NCBI GenBank assembly: GCA_015229045.1
Contig: JADGCJ010000005.1
Span: forward strand, 1 to 64,000
From: Magnetococcales bacterium
Lineage (GTDB): Bacteria; Pseudomonadota; Magnetococcia; Magnetococcales; DC0425bin3
Reading direction: 5' to 3'
Length of the DNA: 64,000 bases
The first letter of the stretch is position 1. Every line of letters starts with the position of its first letter. The notes beneath the pieces were generated by a model, which saw nothing but the letters and a program-made list of their open reading frames with translations, did not search any database and was not told the origin of the DNA. A program made the translations under genes and the position numbers. This document shows, piece by piece, positions 20,351-29,560 of the stretch.

Positions 20351-21649
20351 TCAGCCGCGATTTTCGATGGCGACATAGTCGCGTTTCTTGGCTCCGGTAT
20401 AGAGTTGACGCGGGCGGCCGATCGACTGTCCCTTTTCGGCCATCATTTCCATCCACTGGCTGACCCAGCCGACGGAGCGGGCCAGGGCGAAAATGACCGT
20501 GAACATGTTGGTGGGGATGCCGATGGCCGACAGAATGAGGCCCGAGTAGAAATCGACGTTCGGGTAGAGCTTCTTCTTGATGAAATAGTCATCTTCCAGG
20601 GCGATCTGCTCCAGTTTGAGGGCAACCTGGAGGCGTGGATCGTCGGAGCGGTCGAGCTCTTTGAGAACCTCGTGGGCAGCCACACGCAGAATTTTGGCGC
20701 GCGGGTCATAGTTTTTGTAGACCCGGTGACCAAAACCCATCAGGCGGAAGGGGTCCTGAGGATCCTTGGCCCGGGTGATGTACTCACCGATGCGATCGGG
20801 ATGGCCAATCTGTCCCAGCATGTCGAGGACGGCCTCGTTGGCCCCGCCGTGGGCCGGTCCCCACAGGGCACCAATGCCGGCCGAAACGGCGGCAAAGGGG
20901 TTGGCCAGCGACGATCCTGCCAGACGCACGGTGGCGGTCGAGGCATTCTGCTCGTGGTCGGCGTGCAGAATCATGACCTTCTCCATGGCCTGCACCAACA
21001 CCGGGGAGACATGATAGGTCTCGCACGGCACCGCAAACATCATGTGGAGAAAGTTTTCGACGAATCCGAGCCGGTTTTGGGGGTAGGCAAAAGGCTCGCC
21101 AACGGCGTATTTGTACGAAAACGCGGCAATGGTCGGCATCTTGGAGATCAGCCGATAGGCGGCAATCTCCCGGTGGTGGGGATCCGAAACGTCCAGGGCA
21201 TCGTGATAAAACGACGACAGCGCTCCCACCACACCCACCATGATGGCCATGGGATGCGCATCGCGCCGGAACCCCTGATAAAATTTTTGCAGCTGCTCGT
21301 GGACCATGGTGTGATGGGTCACGATGCGTTTGAAGTCGGAAAACTCGGCCTGGGTGGGAAGATGGCCAAAAAGCAAGAGATAACACACTTCCAGGTAACT
21401 GCTTTTTTCCGCCAGCTGCTCAATGGGATAACCCCGGTGCAGCAAAACTCCCTGGTCGCCATCGATGAAGGTGATGTCGCTTTTGCAGGAGGCGGTGGAG
21501 CGGAAACCAGGATCGAGTGTAAATAACCCAAATTCATTGAAAATATTACTGATTTCCACGACAGGAGGGCCTTCGGACCCCTCGATGACCGGCAGAGTCA
21601 CCTCCTTGCCGGTGCGATTGTCGCGAATTGTCAGGGAATTCCTATCCAT
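20351..21649 (-). CDS. gltA: Citrate synthase (type II)
   Basis: A 432-residue enzyme of the TCA cycle condensing oxaloacetate and acetyl-CoA, of the hexameric proteobacterial type with an N-terminal beta-strand domain. Catalytic regions include [31 protein letters not shown] and [17 protein letters not shown] (active-site His and Asp segments). It is divergent from the dynamin-like gene, with a 150-bp shared promoter region. Confidence 0.97.
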   Translation of the reverse strand: MDRNSLTIRDNRTGKEVTLPVIEGSEGPPVVEISNIFNEFGLFTLDPGFRSTASCKSDITFIDGDQGVLLHRGYPIEQLAEKSSYLEVCYLLLFGHLPTQAEFSDFKRIVTHHTMVHEQLQKFYQGFRRDAHPMAIMVGVVGALSSFYHDALDVSDPHHREIAAYRLISKMPTIAAFSYKYAVGEPFAYPQNRLGFVENFLHMMFAVPCETYHVSPVLVQAMEKVMILHADHEQNASTATVRLAGSSLANPFAAVSAGIGALWGPAHGGANEAVLDMLGQIGHPDRIGEYITRAKDPQDPFRLMGFGHRVYKNYDPRAKILRVAAHEVLKELDRSDDPRLQVALKLEQIALEDDYFIKKKLYPNVDFYSGLILSAIGIPTNMFTVIFALARSVGWVSQWMEMMAEKGQSIGRPRQLYTGAKKRDYVAIENRG

Positions 21650-21729
21650 AGCGTCACCTCGAATTTTGCTCTAAAAAGAGATTGGGTGATTTGGGAGGTT
21701 CGATGCTACATTGAGCGAACCTTGACCGA

Positions 21730-21758
21730 TTGAGTTGCCCATACCGTTTGGGTTATAC
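21730..21758 (+). promoter_or_regulatory. Candidate promoter for the dynamin-like gene
   Basis: TTGAGT (21730-21735), a 17-base spacer and TTATAC (21753-21758) lie about 40 bp upstream of the ATG at 21800. It is a consensus match only. Confidence 0.4.
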
Positions 21759-21799
21759 CAGATAAGGGTTCCATCCCGCACCGTTTCCCTCCTGGACTT

Positions 21800-23308
21800 G
21801 TGGAGACCTTCATGTCAACAAGCAACACCACGCAGATCGACCGCAGGCTCAACAGCCTGGAAAAACACCTGAAGGAGGAGAATCCGATCCTGCTCAAGGT
21901 GGTACAAAGTTTTCGGGAACTTGATTGGGTTGCCTACCGCATGGGCATCCTCGAACGCGAGGAGTCCTTCGCCACGCGGGTTCCCTGGTGGCCGCTGATT
22001 TCGGTCCTGGGAACCTTCAGTGCCGGAAAGTCAACTTTTATCAACCATTTCCTTGAGATGCCCCTGCAAAGGACAGGCAATCAGGCGGTGGACGACAAGT
22101 TCACGGTGATCTGCTTCAGCAACGAAGACAAGATCCACACCCTGCCTGGCCTCGCCCTGGACGCCGATCCCCGTTTCCCTTTTTACCAGATCAGCCATGA
22201 GATTGAACAGGTTGTTTCCGGCGAGGGACGTCGGATCGATGCCTACCTTCAGCTGAAGACCTGTCCCACCGAGAAGCTGCGGGGGAGGATCATGATCGAC
22301 TCTCCGGGCTTTGACGCCGACGCCCAACGCACCTCCACCCTGCGTATCACCGATCATATCATCAATCTTTCTGATCTGGTCCTGGTTTTTTTCGATGCCC
22401 GGCATCCCGAGCCGGGGGCCATGCGCGATACCCTGGATCATCTGGTGGCCAACACCATCAACCGTCATGATTCAAATAAATTTTTATTCATCCTCAACCA
22501 GGTTGATTGTACGGCGCGCGAGGACAATCTCGAAGAGGTGGTGGCGGCTTGGCAGCGTGCCCTGGCTCAGTCGGGATTGACGGCGGGGCGTTTCTACCAG
22601 ATCTACAATCCCGACAGTGCCAATCCGATGGCCGATGCCACCCTGAAGGCGCGCTACGAGAGCAAACGGGACGAGGATATGGATGAAATCCTCCAGCGCA
22701 TCAACCGGGTGGAGATCGAACGGGCTTACCGGATCATCGGAGTATTGGATCATACGGCCAAGTTGATCGAAATGGAGACCGTTCCCCGTCTGCGGGAGAT
22801 GTTGCGCAACTGGCGCAAAAATGTCCTGCTCACCGACGCGATTCTGCTCGCCATTCTGGGGGTGCTGGGGGTTTACTACGTGGCCTCTCGGGGGGCGGCG
22901 GCTGATCCCTGGTTCAATAAACTCCTGCTCATGGATTGGTCGTCGGGGAGTTGGGGGATGCAGCAGGTTGGGGTTGTTGCCATGGCGCTGGTTGTTTTGG
23001 GCATTCTGGGTTCGATCCATGCGATGGTTCGTCGATCCGTCGCCCGGGTGACCTTGGGCAACGCCCTGCGGGATATTCAAAAACCTGACATTCGTGATTT
23101 TCTGGAGCGCGCCTTTCGGAAGAACACCCGTTCGTTCCGTTCCATCCTCAGCCTGACCCCCACCGGATGGGGCGGCAGAACCGAAAAAATGATCCACAAC
23201 GTCCTGAAGGATGCCGACAACTACGTCCAGAACCTGAACGATCAGTTCACCAATCCATCGGGTCGGGCCGGTGGCCAGAACCCCAAGGCTCACACCGAGG
23301 CGTCGTGA
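21800..23308 (+). CDS. Dynamin-like membrane-associated GTPase
   Basis: A 502-residue GTPase with G1 GTFSAGKST (about 71-79), G3 DSPGFD (about 167) and G4 NQVD (about 233), an arrangement resembling EHD/dynamin-superfamily bacterial proteins. Two hydrophobic segments (about 346-365 and 388-410) would form a membrane hairpin after the G domain, and a helical tail follows. The family remodels or tethers membranes; the target here is unknown. It stands alone on this strand and ends at a strong bidirectional hairpin shared with fur. Confidence 0.82.
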   Translation: METFMSTSNTTQIDRRLNSLEKHLKEENPILLKVVQSFRELDWVAYRMGILEREESFATRVPWWPLISVLGTFSAGKSTFINHFLEMPLQRTGNQAVDDKFTVICFSNEDKIHTLPGLALDADPRFPFYQISHEIEQVVSGEGRRIDAYLQLKTCPTEKLRGRIMIDSPGFDADAQRTSTLRITDHIINLSDLVLVFFDARHPEPGAMRDTLDHLVANTINRHDSNKFLFILNQVDCTAREDNLEEVVAAWQRALAQSGLTAGRFYQIYNPDSANPMADATLKARYESKRDEDMDEILQRINRVEIERAYRIIGVLDHTAKLIEMETVPRLREMLRNWRKNVLLTDAILLAILGVLGVYYVASRGAAADPWFNKLLLMDWSSGSWGMQQVGVVAMALVVLGILGSIHAMVRRSVARVTLGNALRDIQKPDIRDFLERAFRKNTRSFRSILSLTPTGWGGRTEKMIHNVLKDADNYVQNLNDQFTNPSGRAGGQNPKAHTEAS

Positions 23309-23325
23309 ATTTGCCGGTGGGAAAA

Positions 23326-23356
23326 AAAGCCCCTCTCCTGGTGGGAGGGGGGCTTT
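23326..23356. terminator. Bidirectional terminator between the dynamin-like gene and fur
   Basis: AAAGCCCCTCTCC, a short TGGT loop and GGGAGGGGGGCTTT form a long GC-rich stem. An A-run lies on the left and T residues on the right, exactly between two convergent stop codons. Confidence 0.8.
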
Positions 23357-23360
23357 GGGG

Positions 23361-23786
23361 TCATCTCCTTCGCGGGCACGCTTCGCGCAGACAATCGACG
23401 TAGACGTACAGGGAGTGGTCCTGAACGGCGAAGTCGTGTTGCTGGGCGATGACGTGCTGACGTTGCTCGATCTCTTCGTCGAAAAACTCCTGGACATGGC
23501 CGCATTGCAGGCAGACGAGGTGGTCGTGGTGTTCGCCATGATTGACCTCGTAGATGGCCTTGCCGCCCTCGAAGTGGTGGCGCACCAGCAAACCGGCATG
23601 AACAAACTGGGTCAAGACCCGATACACCGTGGCCAGACCGACTTCATCGCCGTCGGCCAGCAGGCGGCGGAAGATATCTTCGGCGGTCAGGTGCTGTCCC
23701 TCTTGGGTCATGAAGAGGCTGAGAATTTTCATGCGGGGCAGGGTGGCTTTCAGACCGGCTCTCTTGAGATCAAGTTCTTGTGACAT
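23361..23786 (-). CDS. fur: Fur family ferric uptake regulator
   Basis: A 141-residue metal-dependent repressor with an N-terminal winged helix (TAEDIFRRLLADGDEVGLATVYRVL) and a dimerisation domain with the His-rich segment EVNHGEHHDHLVCLQCG. The CxxC and C-terminal Cys pair (CLREAC) are consistent with a structural zinc site. It begins 4 bp after the HD-GYP-like gene, so the two are probably co-transcribed, which would tie iron regulation to that protein. The C-terminus is a little short compared with E. coli Fur. Confidence 0.93.
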   Translation of the reverse strand: MSQELDLKRAGLKATLPRMKILSLFMTQEGQHLTAEDIFRRLLADGDEVGLATVYRVLTQFVHAGLLVRHHFEGGKAIYEVNHGEHHDHLVCLQCGHVQEFFDEEIEQRQHVIAQQHDFAVQDHSLYVYVDCLREACPRRR

Positions 23787-23790
23787 GGCA

Positions 23791-25794
23791 TTAAACCGGG
23801 TCTGACCTGGGAGAAGGGGCGTTTCTGCCCCAATGGTCGCCCATGGCGATGCGGCTCAGATCGGGCATGGCGACGAGATCGGCAAAGTCGATGACCACCT
23901 CGCCAACCTTGTTGAGCAGCAGGTTGCGGATGGGATCCGGGTCATCCTTGCTGCTGGTGTCGCCTGAATTTTTCGCCTCGTCACCCTCTCGCAGCAGGAT
24001 GAATTTTGCCTGGGTCGCGCTGATCTCTTCGGTGACCAGGACGTCGTAGAACACTTTGCGCACGGGATCGATGCCGTTTTTGGCCAGATCCTGGTTGTTG
24101 ATCGGGATGCCCCGATTGATGAGCCACGCCACGGGTACGCCGCTTCGCACTTTTTTCACCCGTTCCAGGCAGCCGGCCTTGTCCAGCTGCTGATCGGTGA
24201 TACCCAACCTGGTCAAATCCTCCGGCGTCAGACGGTTTTCGCTGCCGGGCAGTTTGATGGTCCACTCTTTCAGTGCCCGGATCTCCAGGCGCTCCAGTTT
24301 TTTCCAATTGATCGCCAGACCGCGTTTGGTCAGCCGTTCCGGACGAATGCCGCCATCGGCGCGGATGGCCTGCAGGTCAAAGGCGTAGGACTTTGCCATA
24401 CCCAGCAGGCCCGAGCGCTCCAGCTCGTTCCAGGTCAGCCACTCCCGCTTGACATCCAGCTCGATCATCTCCTGTTCGGGAACGATCTGTTCCTTGATCG
24501 GGTTCAGGCCGGCTGCCCGGATGGCCTCGGGGGAGCAGTCAAAATCCAGATTTTTGTCTTTCTTGATCTGGTTGAGAATTCTCAGCGACAGTCCGCCACG
24601 GCGACGGATACGCTCTTCGTCCATGCCGACGTTGCGCAGCACCGGCATGAACCCCAGTTTTTCCATCTCCTGGAAGGTGAGCAACTCGACGGGTGGAACT
24701 TTTTTGGCTTCTTTGGGGCTGAAGAGGCGGCGCTCCTTTTCGCGGGGCAGGGCGAAGCGTCGTCCACGTGGCAGGAGGTTGGGGTGCTGGCGCATGTAGA
24801 TGCGGTGCCAGGCTGCATAGTGTTCGGGATGGAAGTGCCCCATGATGGCATCGCTGTTCATGATGATCAAAACCTTGAAGGAGTCCAGCTCGCGTTTATA
24901 GGCGCGTCTCTCCTCCAGGGCGGAGACCATGTCCACCAGCGACGACGATTGGATGACATCCAGATCATCGCGTTCAAGTTCGCCCACAATCTTGGGGATT
25001 TCCAGTTGCAGGGTGCGTTTGAGATAGTCGGCAAACAGGGTCAGACCGCCGTACCCTTTGCCCTTGACGTTGGCATACCACTCGTGATGCAGGAGGGCCG
25101 TCAGCATGCTCAGGTCAGGTTTCTCCCCGCGACGATAGAGCAGGCGACCGCCAAAAAGGGCATGTGTCTGCATCTCTTTCCATTGGTGGCTGTCCAGACG
25201 GCCTGGCCAGTCGAGCGTTTCCAACTTGATTTTGGTTTTGCCCACGTCATGGTTGAAGACGGCAATGGCTCCCCGGACAATTTTGCTGTCGCTCCAGCCC
25301 AGCTCGCGGCCGATAGCCATCAGATGAAAACTGGCGATGATGCTGTGGCGGGCGGTACCGCCGTGATGCTGGGTCAGGGCCATCAGTTTTTCGGTGGGGT
25401 CGGATTTGAACAGGCTTTCGATATCGTCAAGATTGTCGCGCATAAGCTGTTCAAGGGCGCGCACCTGCTGCTGGTTTTGGAAGGTTTCGGCAATGTTGTC
25501 AACGCCTCCTGTCGCGTTGGCGACGACGTTGCCAATGACGGTAAACATGCGTTCCATATGTTCCACAGAAGAGACAATAGCTTTCTCTTCAATGGGTTCG
25601 GCAAATATGGTCTCGATCCCATGCGTGGCGAGTCGTTTGAGCAATGCGTCGGTGATGGGGGTGTATCGGGTGACGAGGATGGCTTCGGAACCGGCTGCCT
25701 TGACGTCTTGAGACAGACGCATTCCTTGCAGGCTTGCCAGGTCAGAGGTTCGGTATTCGCCGTTTTGCAGCTCGGTGGTGGTATTGTCGGCCAT
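23791..25794 (-). CDS. HD-GYP-related phosphohydrolase with long C-terminal extension
   Basis: A 667-residue cytoplasmic protein. The region from about 130 to 330 resembles an HD-GYP cyclic-di-GMP phosphodiesterase: RHSIIASFHLM, the HD pair in FNHDVGKTKIKLE (near 181), THALFGGRLL and LTALLHHEW. The GYP signature is altered to GKGYGG, so activity against c-di-GMP is uncertain. The N-terminal 120 residues resemble the accessory segment often found before HD-GYP domains. The C-terminal 300 residues are rich in short repeats of the form [L/R]-T-x2-[E/D]-L-x-[R/K]-x-G-[L/I], with no family I recognise. It is directly upstream of fur. Confidence 0.7.
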   Translation of the reverse strand: MADNTTTELQNGEYRTSDLASLQGMRLSQDVKAAGSEAILVTRYTPITDALLKRLATHGIETIFAEPIEEKAIVSSVEHMERMFTVIGNVVANATGGVDNIAETFQNQQQVRALEQLMRDNLDDIESLFKSDPTEKLMALTQHHGGTARHSIIASFHLMAIGRELGWSDSKIVRGAIAVFNHDVGKTKIKLETLDWPGRLDSHQWKEMQTHALFGGRLLYRRGEKPDLSMLTALLHHEWYANVKGKGYGGLTLFADYLKRTLQLEIPKIVGELERDDLDVIQSSSLVDMVSALEERRAYKRELDSFKVLIIMNSDAIMGHFHPEHYAAWHRIYMRQHPNLLPRGRRFALPREKERRLFSPKEAKKVPPVELLTFQEMEKLGFMPVLRNVGMDEERIRRRGGLSLRILNQIKKDKNLDFDCSPEAIRAAGLNPIKEQIVPEQEMIELDVKREWLTWNELERSGLLGMAKSYAFDLQAIRADGGIRPERLTKRGLAINWKKLERLEIRALKEWTIKLPGSENRLTPEDLTRLGITDQQLDKAGCLERVKKVRSGVPVAWLINRGIPINNQDLAKNGIDPVRKVFYDVLVTEEISATQAKFILLREGDEAKNSGDTSSKDDPDPIRNLLLNKVGEVVIDFADLVAMPDLSRIAMGDHWGRNAPSPRSDPV

Positions 25795-26301
25795 GGATGG
25801 AGCGTTCTCGTCTTATCGGGTTCCCCAGCCTTCAGCGTGGAGCGGGTGACTGTACGCAATAATCGAGCCTGATGATGGACGCATCCCTTCCTGGTGGAGA
25901 AAAATGTCATCTTGCGATTTTCTTGCGATCCTGTCTCATCCCTCCTCCGGCACGATTATGCAGGCGGAATCGTGAGAATCCAAATGTTTTTTTGCAGGAA
26001 AAAGGGTCCGGGACATGGAACGACGCAACAACCCCGAACGCTCCCGGTCATGCTCCGACCGATCGGTGCAACGCCTGGCGCGGGGCTGCCGCAACCGCAC
26101 TGCCCCACGGGCAAGAGCGGACGCGAAACCGCGATCCGGCATGAAAAGTCATGTTTTCGATGGGGGAGTCCGAAGGCGGCACACTGCCTGCCACACAGGC
26201 CTCTTCTTCCCGCACGAAATCGTGATGCCAAAAAGGTGTCATGGAGCAGTCGGAAAAGGCAGCGGAAAAACTAATGATATCGGACGTTTCTCCGTCTTGA
26301 C
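25795..26301. other. Intergenic region without a recognisable gene
   Basis: About 500 bp between the HD-GYP-like start and tRNA-Thr. Several frames are open, but they overlap each other on both strands and none has a clear ribosome-binding site or family resemblance. I see nothing assignable here. Confidence 0.5.
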
Positions 26302-26376
26302 TGGAGCCGCCTCTCGGAATCGAACCGAGGACCTGCTCATTACGAGTGAGCTGCTCTACCCCTGAGCTAAGGCGGC
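26302..26376 (-). tRNA. tRNA-Thr(CGU)
   Basis: Reading the minus strand gives a full cloverleaf. The acceptor GCCGCCT pairs with AGGCGGC, the D arm is AGCTC..GAGC, the anticodon stem-loop is GCTCA-CTCGTAA-TGAGC with anticodon CGT (codon ACG), and the T arm is GGTTCGATTCC. The discriminator is T and the CCA is encoded. A good promoter lies 12 bp upstream. Confidence 0.95.
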
Positions 26377-26387
26377 CTGACGCGCAC

Positions 26388-26416
26388 ATCCTAAGCCGTG
26401 ATTCAAATCCGGTCAA
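26388..26416 (-). promoter_or_regulatory. Promoter of tRNA-Thr
   Basis: TTGACC (26411-26416), a 17-base spacer and TAGGAT (26388-26393) on the minus strand end 11 bases before the tRNA 5' end. Spacing and position fit a sigma70 promoter well. Confidence 0.6.
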
Positions 26417-26481
26417 GTGTTGCTCCGGAAACAGCAGGGCAATCGTATTTGAAACCGGCAGATCCGAGGCCATGACCGCTT

Positions 26482-26528
26482 TTTGGCATCGGGGTCCGGT
26501 CGCCAGCCCCCTGGACCCCAATGCCAAA
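26482..26528. repeat. Long perfect-looking palindrome, repeat family B relative
   Basis: TTTGGCATCGGGGTCC and GGACCCCAATGCCAAA form an inverted repeat with about 15 pairs and one mismatch around a 14-base loop. Its minus-strand core GGGGTCCAGGGGGCTGGC also occurs at about 46819, linking it to the palindromic family B. It lies between the tRNA promoter and the YbjN gene. Confidence 0.6.
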
Positions 26529-26618
26529 CTTCAAGGGTGGCTTGATCAATGGCCAGGAAAGAGGCAAAATGGAGGAACAACATGGTGACAATCTTTCCTT
26601 TCTTGGTGAACGGTTTCA

Positions 26619-27134
26619 ATGAGTCAAATCACGCGCAGGCCCACGCCGGAGGATCCTGAAGGCCCTTCGGTCAACCCGATCGGTCTGATTGAGGAGTATG
26701 CCATTGACCAGGATTGGCACGCCGATCGGGTCGATGAGTTTGAGCTCTGGACTGAAATTCCCACCCAGTGGGGCAATTTTCGTCTTTGGACCACCTACCA
26801 CGAGAATACGGGGTTTCTCCAGTTCAACTGCTACCTGAATCTGAAGGTTCCCCCTCGCCTCTGGGGTCGCACCGCCGAAACTCTCACCCTCATCAACGAG
26901 CGCATCTGGATTGGTCACTTTGAGATCTGGAACGAAGAGATGACCCCTGTCCTCCGTGTCGTCCTGCCTTTGCGAGGTGCACCCCTGGCCGAGGAGCAGG
27001 TCGAGGACATCATGGTGTCCATCTACCAGGACTCCGAACGCTTCTTTCCGGCCTTGCAGTGGGTCATCTGGGGTGGCAAAAAGCCGGAGGAGGCTGTGGC
27101 CACAGCCATGATCGAGACCGAAGGCGAAGCGTGA
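26619..27134 (+). CDS. YbjN domain-containing protein
   Basis: A 171-residue protein of the YbjN (putative sensory transduction regulator) type common in alphaproteobacteria. Family landmarks include an N-terminal AIDQDWHADRVD-like segment, WTEIPTQWGNFRLW, NERIWIGHFEIWNEE and a closing WVIWGGKKPEEAVATAM helix. The biochemical role of the family is not settled; it has a class I chaperone-like fold. The stop overlaps the GTG start of the next kinase gene (GTGA), suggesting coupled expression. Confidence 0.82.
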   Translation: MSQITRRPTPEDPEGPSVNPIGLIEEYAIDQDWHADRVDEFELWTEIPTQWGNFRLWTTYHENTGFLQFNCYLNLKVPPRLWGRTAETLTLINERIWIGHFEIWNEEMTPVLRVVLPLRGAPLAEEQVEDIMVSIYQDSERFFPALQWVIWGGKKPEEAVATAMIETEGEA

Positions 27135-29545
27135 GGGCACAGCTACCCAGGGCCATAACTCCATGGCTGGTATTTGTCATCGGGTTTGTCATATCCTGCG
27201 GTGCGCCTCTCATGGCGCACCACTATATCAAGTCGAATAATCAAAGAAATTTTCAGTGGGCCTTTGCCGAAGTATTCAATCTGGTATCCAATGGCACCAC
27301 CGACTATGCCTTTCGTTTGCTGAATGGCGTGGAGAGTTTTGTCAACCTGGTGACGCCCCTGCATCGGGATGCTTTCAGAGATTTCAGTCAGCACATGACC
27401 CGGTTGCGGGATGGTCTTCAGGGTGTGGCGTGGGTGCCTTATATTCGTGATCGGGAGCGTGATCTATTCGAAGCCAAAGCACGCACCGAGATCCCCGGTT
27501 TTACTGTCACGACCTGGGAAAACAGGGGCAAGAAGAGTCCTGTAGAATCCAGGTCTGACTATTTCCCTGTGTATTATGTAGAACCCTATATCGATAACGC
27601 ATCGATAAGTGGTGCCGATCTGGGAACAAACCCTGCCCTCTTTGAGATCATGCAGCGTGCCCGGGAGAGCGGCAAGACCCTGGCCAGCGGTCGACTTTTC
27701 CTCAATATCCGGGAACCGGGGGTGGCATCGATCTTTCTCATCAAACCAATCTATCGTCATGGCCAACCGGGCGAAACGCCCGCGCAGCGCCAAGAAAACC
27801 TGCTCGGTTTTGTCATAAGCATCTACAATGTGGGAGAGTGGTTCGAGCACCTCGCAGCCAACCTGATTCCCCGGGGTATCCACTACGAGGTGTTGGATGA
27901 ATCAGCCAGGACAAATGAACAAATTCTTTATTTTCACAAATCGCGCCTTTATAGCCAAGAAAATGTTTCATCTCTTGACGAGCTTGAGAATAAAAATATA
28001 ATATCAGGCTCTGTCAAGAAGTATATGTATGTCTCCGATCGCCGCTGGTCATTCAGGGCAGCGATGGATAACAGGATCATGGATACGGATTCTGAAGATG
28101 AAATGAGTCTGGCCTGGATCTTCTTTGCCTTCGGATTGTTTTCGACTCTTATAACAACTTATAATTCTCACAAGAAATACCTGACTTCTTCGCAAAAAGA
28201 GCGCTACCAAATCTATCAGAATGCCATCAATAATATCTATCTGACCACCTATAAAGAGATCCCTCTTGAAAAGCAATTGGATTTGGCCCTGGAGGAGTTT
28301 CTGACCATTCCCTGGTTGTTCAACCAGTCCAAAGGTGGCATCTTTTTGGTGGAAGAGACGGGGGGCTCCTTGCGTATGGTTGCTCATCGCGGGTTGAGTT
28401 CCGAACTTGTAGCCCTGTGCGCCCGGATCCCCTTTGGTCACTGCCTTTGTGGCCGGGCTGCCCTGAACCCCGGAAAAATTCTCTTTACCGCCCATGTCGA
28501 TGAACATCACGAGATAACCCACCCGGAGATGCAGCCGCATGGTCACTATATTGTCCCCCTGGTTTCTGGAGAACAACTCCTGGGTGTCATGACGCTCTAT
28601 CTCGACGATAGCCACGAGCGCAGTGCCGAAGAAGAGAGTCTCCTGATCAGTATCGGCAATGCTTTGGCAGCCCTGATCAAACGTCAGGAGTCGGAGAACG
28701 CCATCAAATCGCTGAACCAGGATCTGGAGAAACGGGTTTCGGAACGCACCCACGAATTGCACAGGTCTCTTGTAGCCCTGAAGAGAACCCAGGAAAGAGC
28801 CATCCAGTCCGAAAAAATGGCTGCCCTGGGTGGATTGGTGGCCGGTGTCGCCCACGAAATCAAGACCCCGGTCGGCTCCAGTTTTACCTCCGCAACCTAC
28901 TTGAACGAAGCCGTGCATGCCATGTTGAAAGCTTTCCAGAACAATCAGATAAAACGTTCCCAGCTTGGGCAGTTCTTGTCCGACATGGAAGAGGGTTTAA
29001 GGATTATTATTCTGAATTTGCAAAGGGCAGGGGATCTGGTGCAAAGCTTCAAAATGGTCGCCGTTGATCAAACCAGCCAGGAAAGGAGACAATTCAATGT
29101 TTATCAATACATCCAGGACATCCTGCTGAGTCTGGCGCCGAGACTTAAAAAGACTCGGCATGTCATCGATGTCCAGTGCTCTGTCGATTTGGCCATTGTC
29201 AGTTATCCTGGTGTCTTGTCGCAGATTTTAACCAATCTGATCAACAACTCTTTGCTTCACGGCTTCGAGTCCCAAGACGAGGGACTCATCACCATCCAGG
29301 TGGAATCGGATGGAAAACATGTCCTGCTCAACTATTCCGACAGTGGCAAGGGAATGAATGAAGAGACCAGCAGGAAAATCTTCGACCCTTTTTTCACCAC
29401 CAAACGTGGCCAAGGTGGCAGCGGATTGGGCATGCACATCGTTTATAACCTGGTCACGCAAACCTTGCAGGGTACTATCCAGTGCATCAGTACGCCTGGT
29501 CAGGGGACAACGTTTCGCATTCAGTTTCCTCTAAAACAGGGGTGA
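27131..29545 (+). CDS. Membrane sensor histidine kinase (CHASE-GAF-HisKA-HATPase)
   Basis: An 804-residue inner-membrane sensor. After a first TM helix (about 10-30) comes a periplasmic CHASE-type domain (about 70-270, including WVPYIRDRERDLFEAKAR and FPVYYVEPYIDNA), then a second TM (about 325-345) and a cytoplasmic GAF domain (about 375-515). A coiled coil, HisKA (HEIKTPVGS, His near 575) and HATPase (about 680-800, GGSGLGMHI) follow. I chose the GTG at 27131, which overlaps the YbjN stop; starting earlier would put sequence overlapping YbjN before the TM helix. No receiver or regulator gene is adjacent, so its partner is elsewhere. Confidence 0.88.
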   Translation: MRAQLPRAITPWLVFVIGFVISCGAPLMAHHYIKSNNQRNFQWAFAEVFNLVSNGTTDYAFRLLNGVESFVNLVTPLHRDAFRDFSQHMTRLRDGLQGVAWVPYIRDRERDLFEAKARTEIPGFTVTTWENRGKKSPVESRSDYFPVYYVEPYIDNASISGADLGTNPALFEIMQRARESGKTLASGRLFLNIREPGVASIFLIKPIYRHGQPGETPAQRQENLLGFVISIYNVGEWFEHLAANLIPRGIHYEVLDESARTNEQILYFHKSRLYSQENVSSLDELENKNIISGSVKKYMYVSDRRWSFRAAMDNRIMDTDSEDEMSLAWIFFAFGLFSTLITTYNSHKKYLTSSQKERYQIYQNAINNIYLTTYKEIPLEKQLDLALEEFLTIPWLFNQSKGGIFLVEETGGSLRMVAHRGLSSELVALCARIPFGHCLCGRAALNPGKILFTAHVDEHHEITHPEMQPHGHYIVPLVSGEQLLGVMTLYLDDSHERSAEEESLLISIGNALAALIKRQESENAIKSLNQDLEKRVSERTHELHRSLVALKRTQERAIQSEKMAALGGLVAGVAHEIKTPVGSSFTSATYLNEAVHAMLKAFQNNQIKRSQLGQFLSDMEEGLRIIILNLQRAGDLVQSFKMVAVDQTSQERRQFNVYQYIQDILLSLAPRLKKTRHVIDVQCSVDLAIVSYPGVLSQILTNLINNSLLHGFESQDEGLITIQVESDGKHVLLNYSDSGKGMNEETSRKIFDPFFTTKRGQGGSGLGMHIVYNLVTQTLQGTIQCISTPGQGTTFRIQFPLKQG

Positions 29546-29560
29546 TTCCCTGCCCTGGTA

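Noticed and set aside
25872..26274. Several open frames in the gap before tRNA-Thr
   Set aside because: They overlap one another on both strands and lack start signals or similarity to known families.
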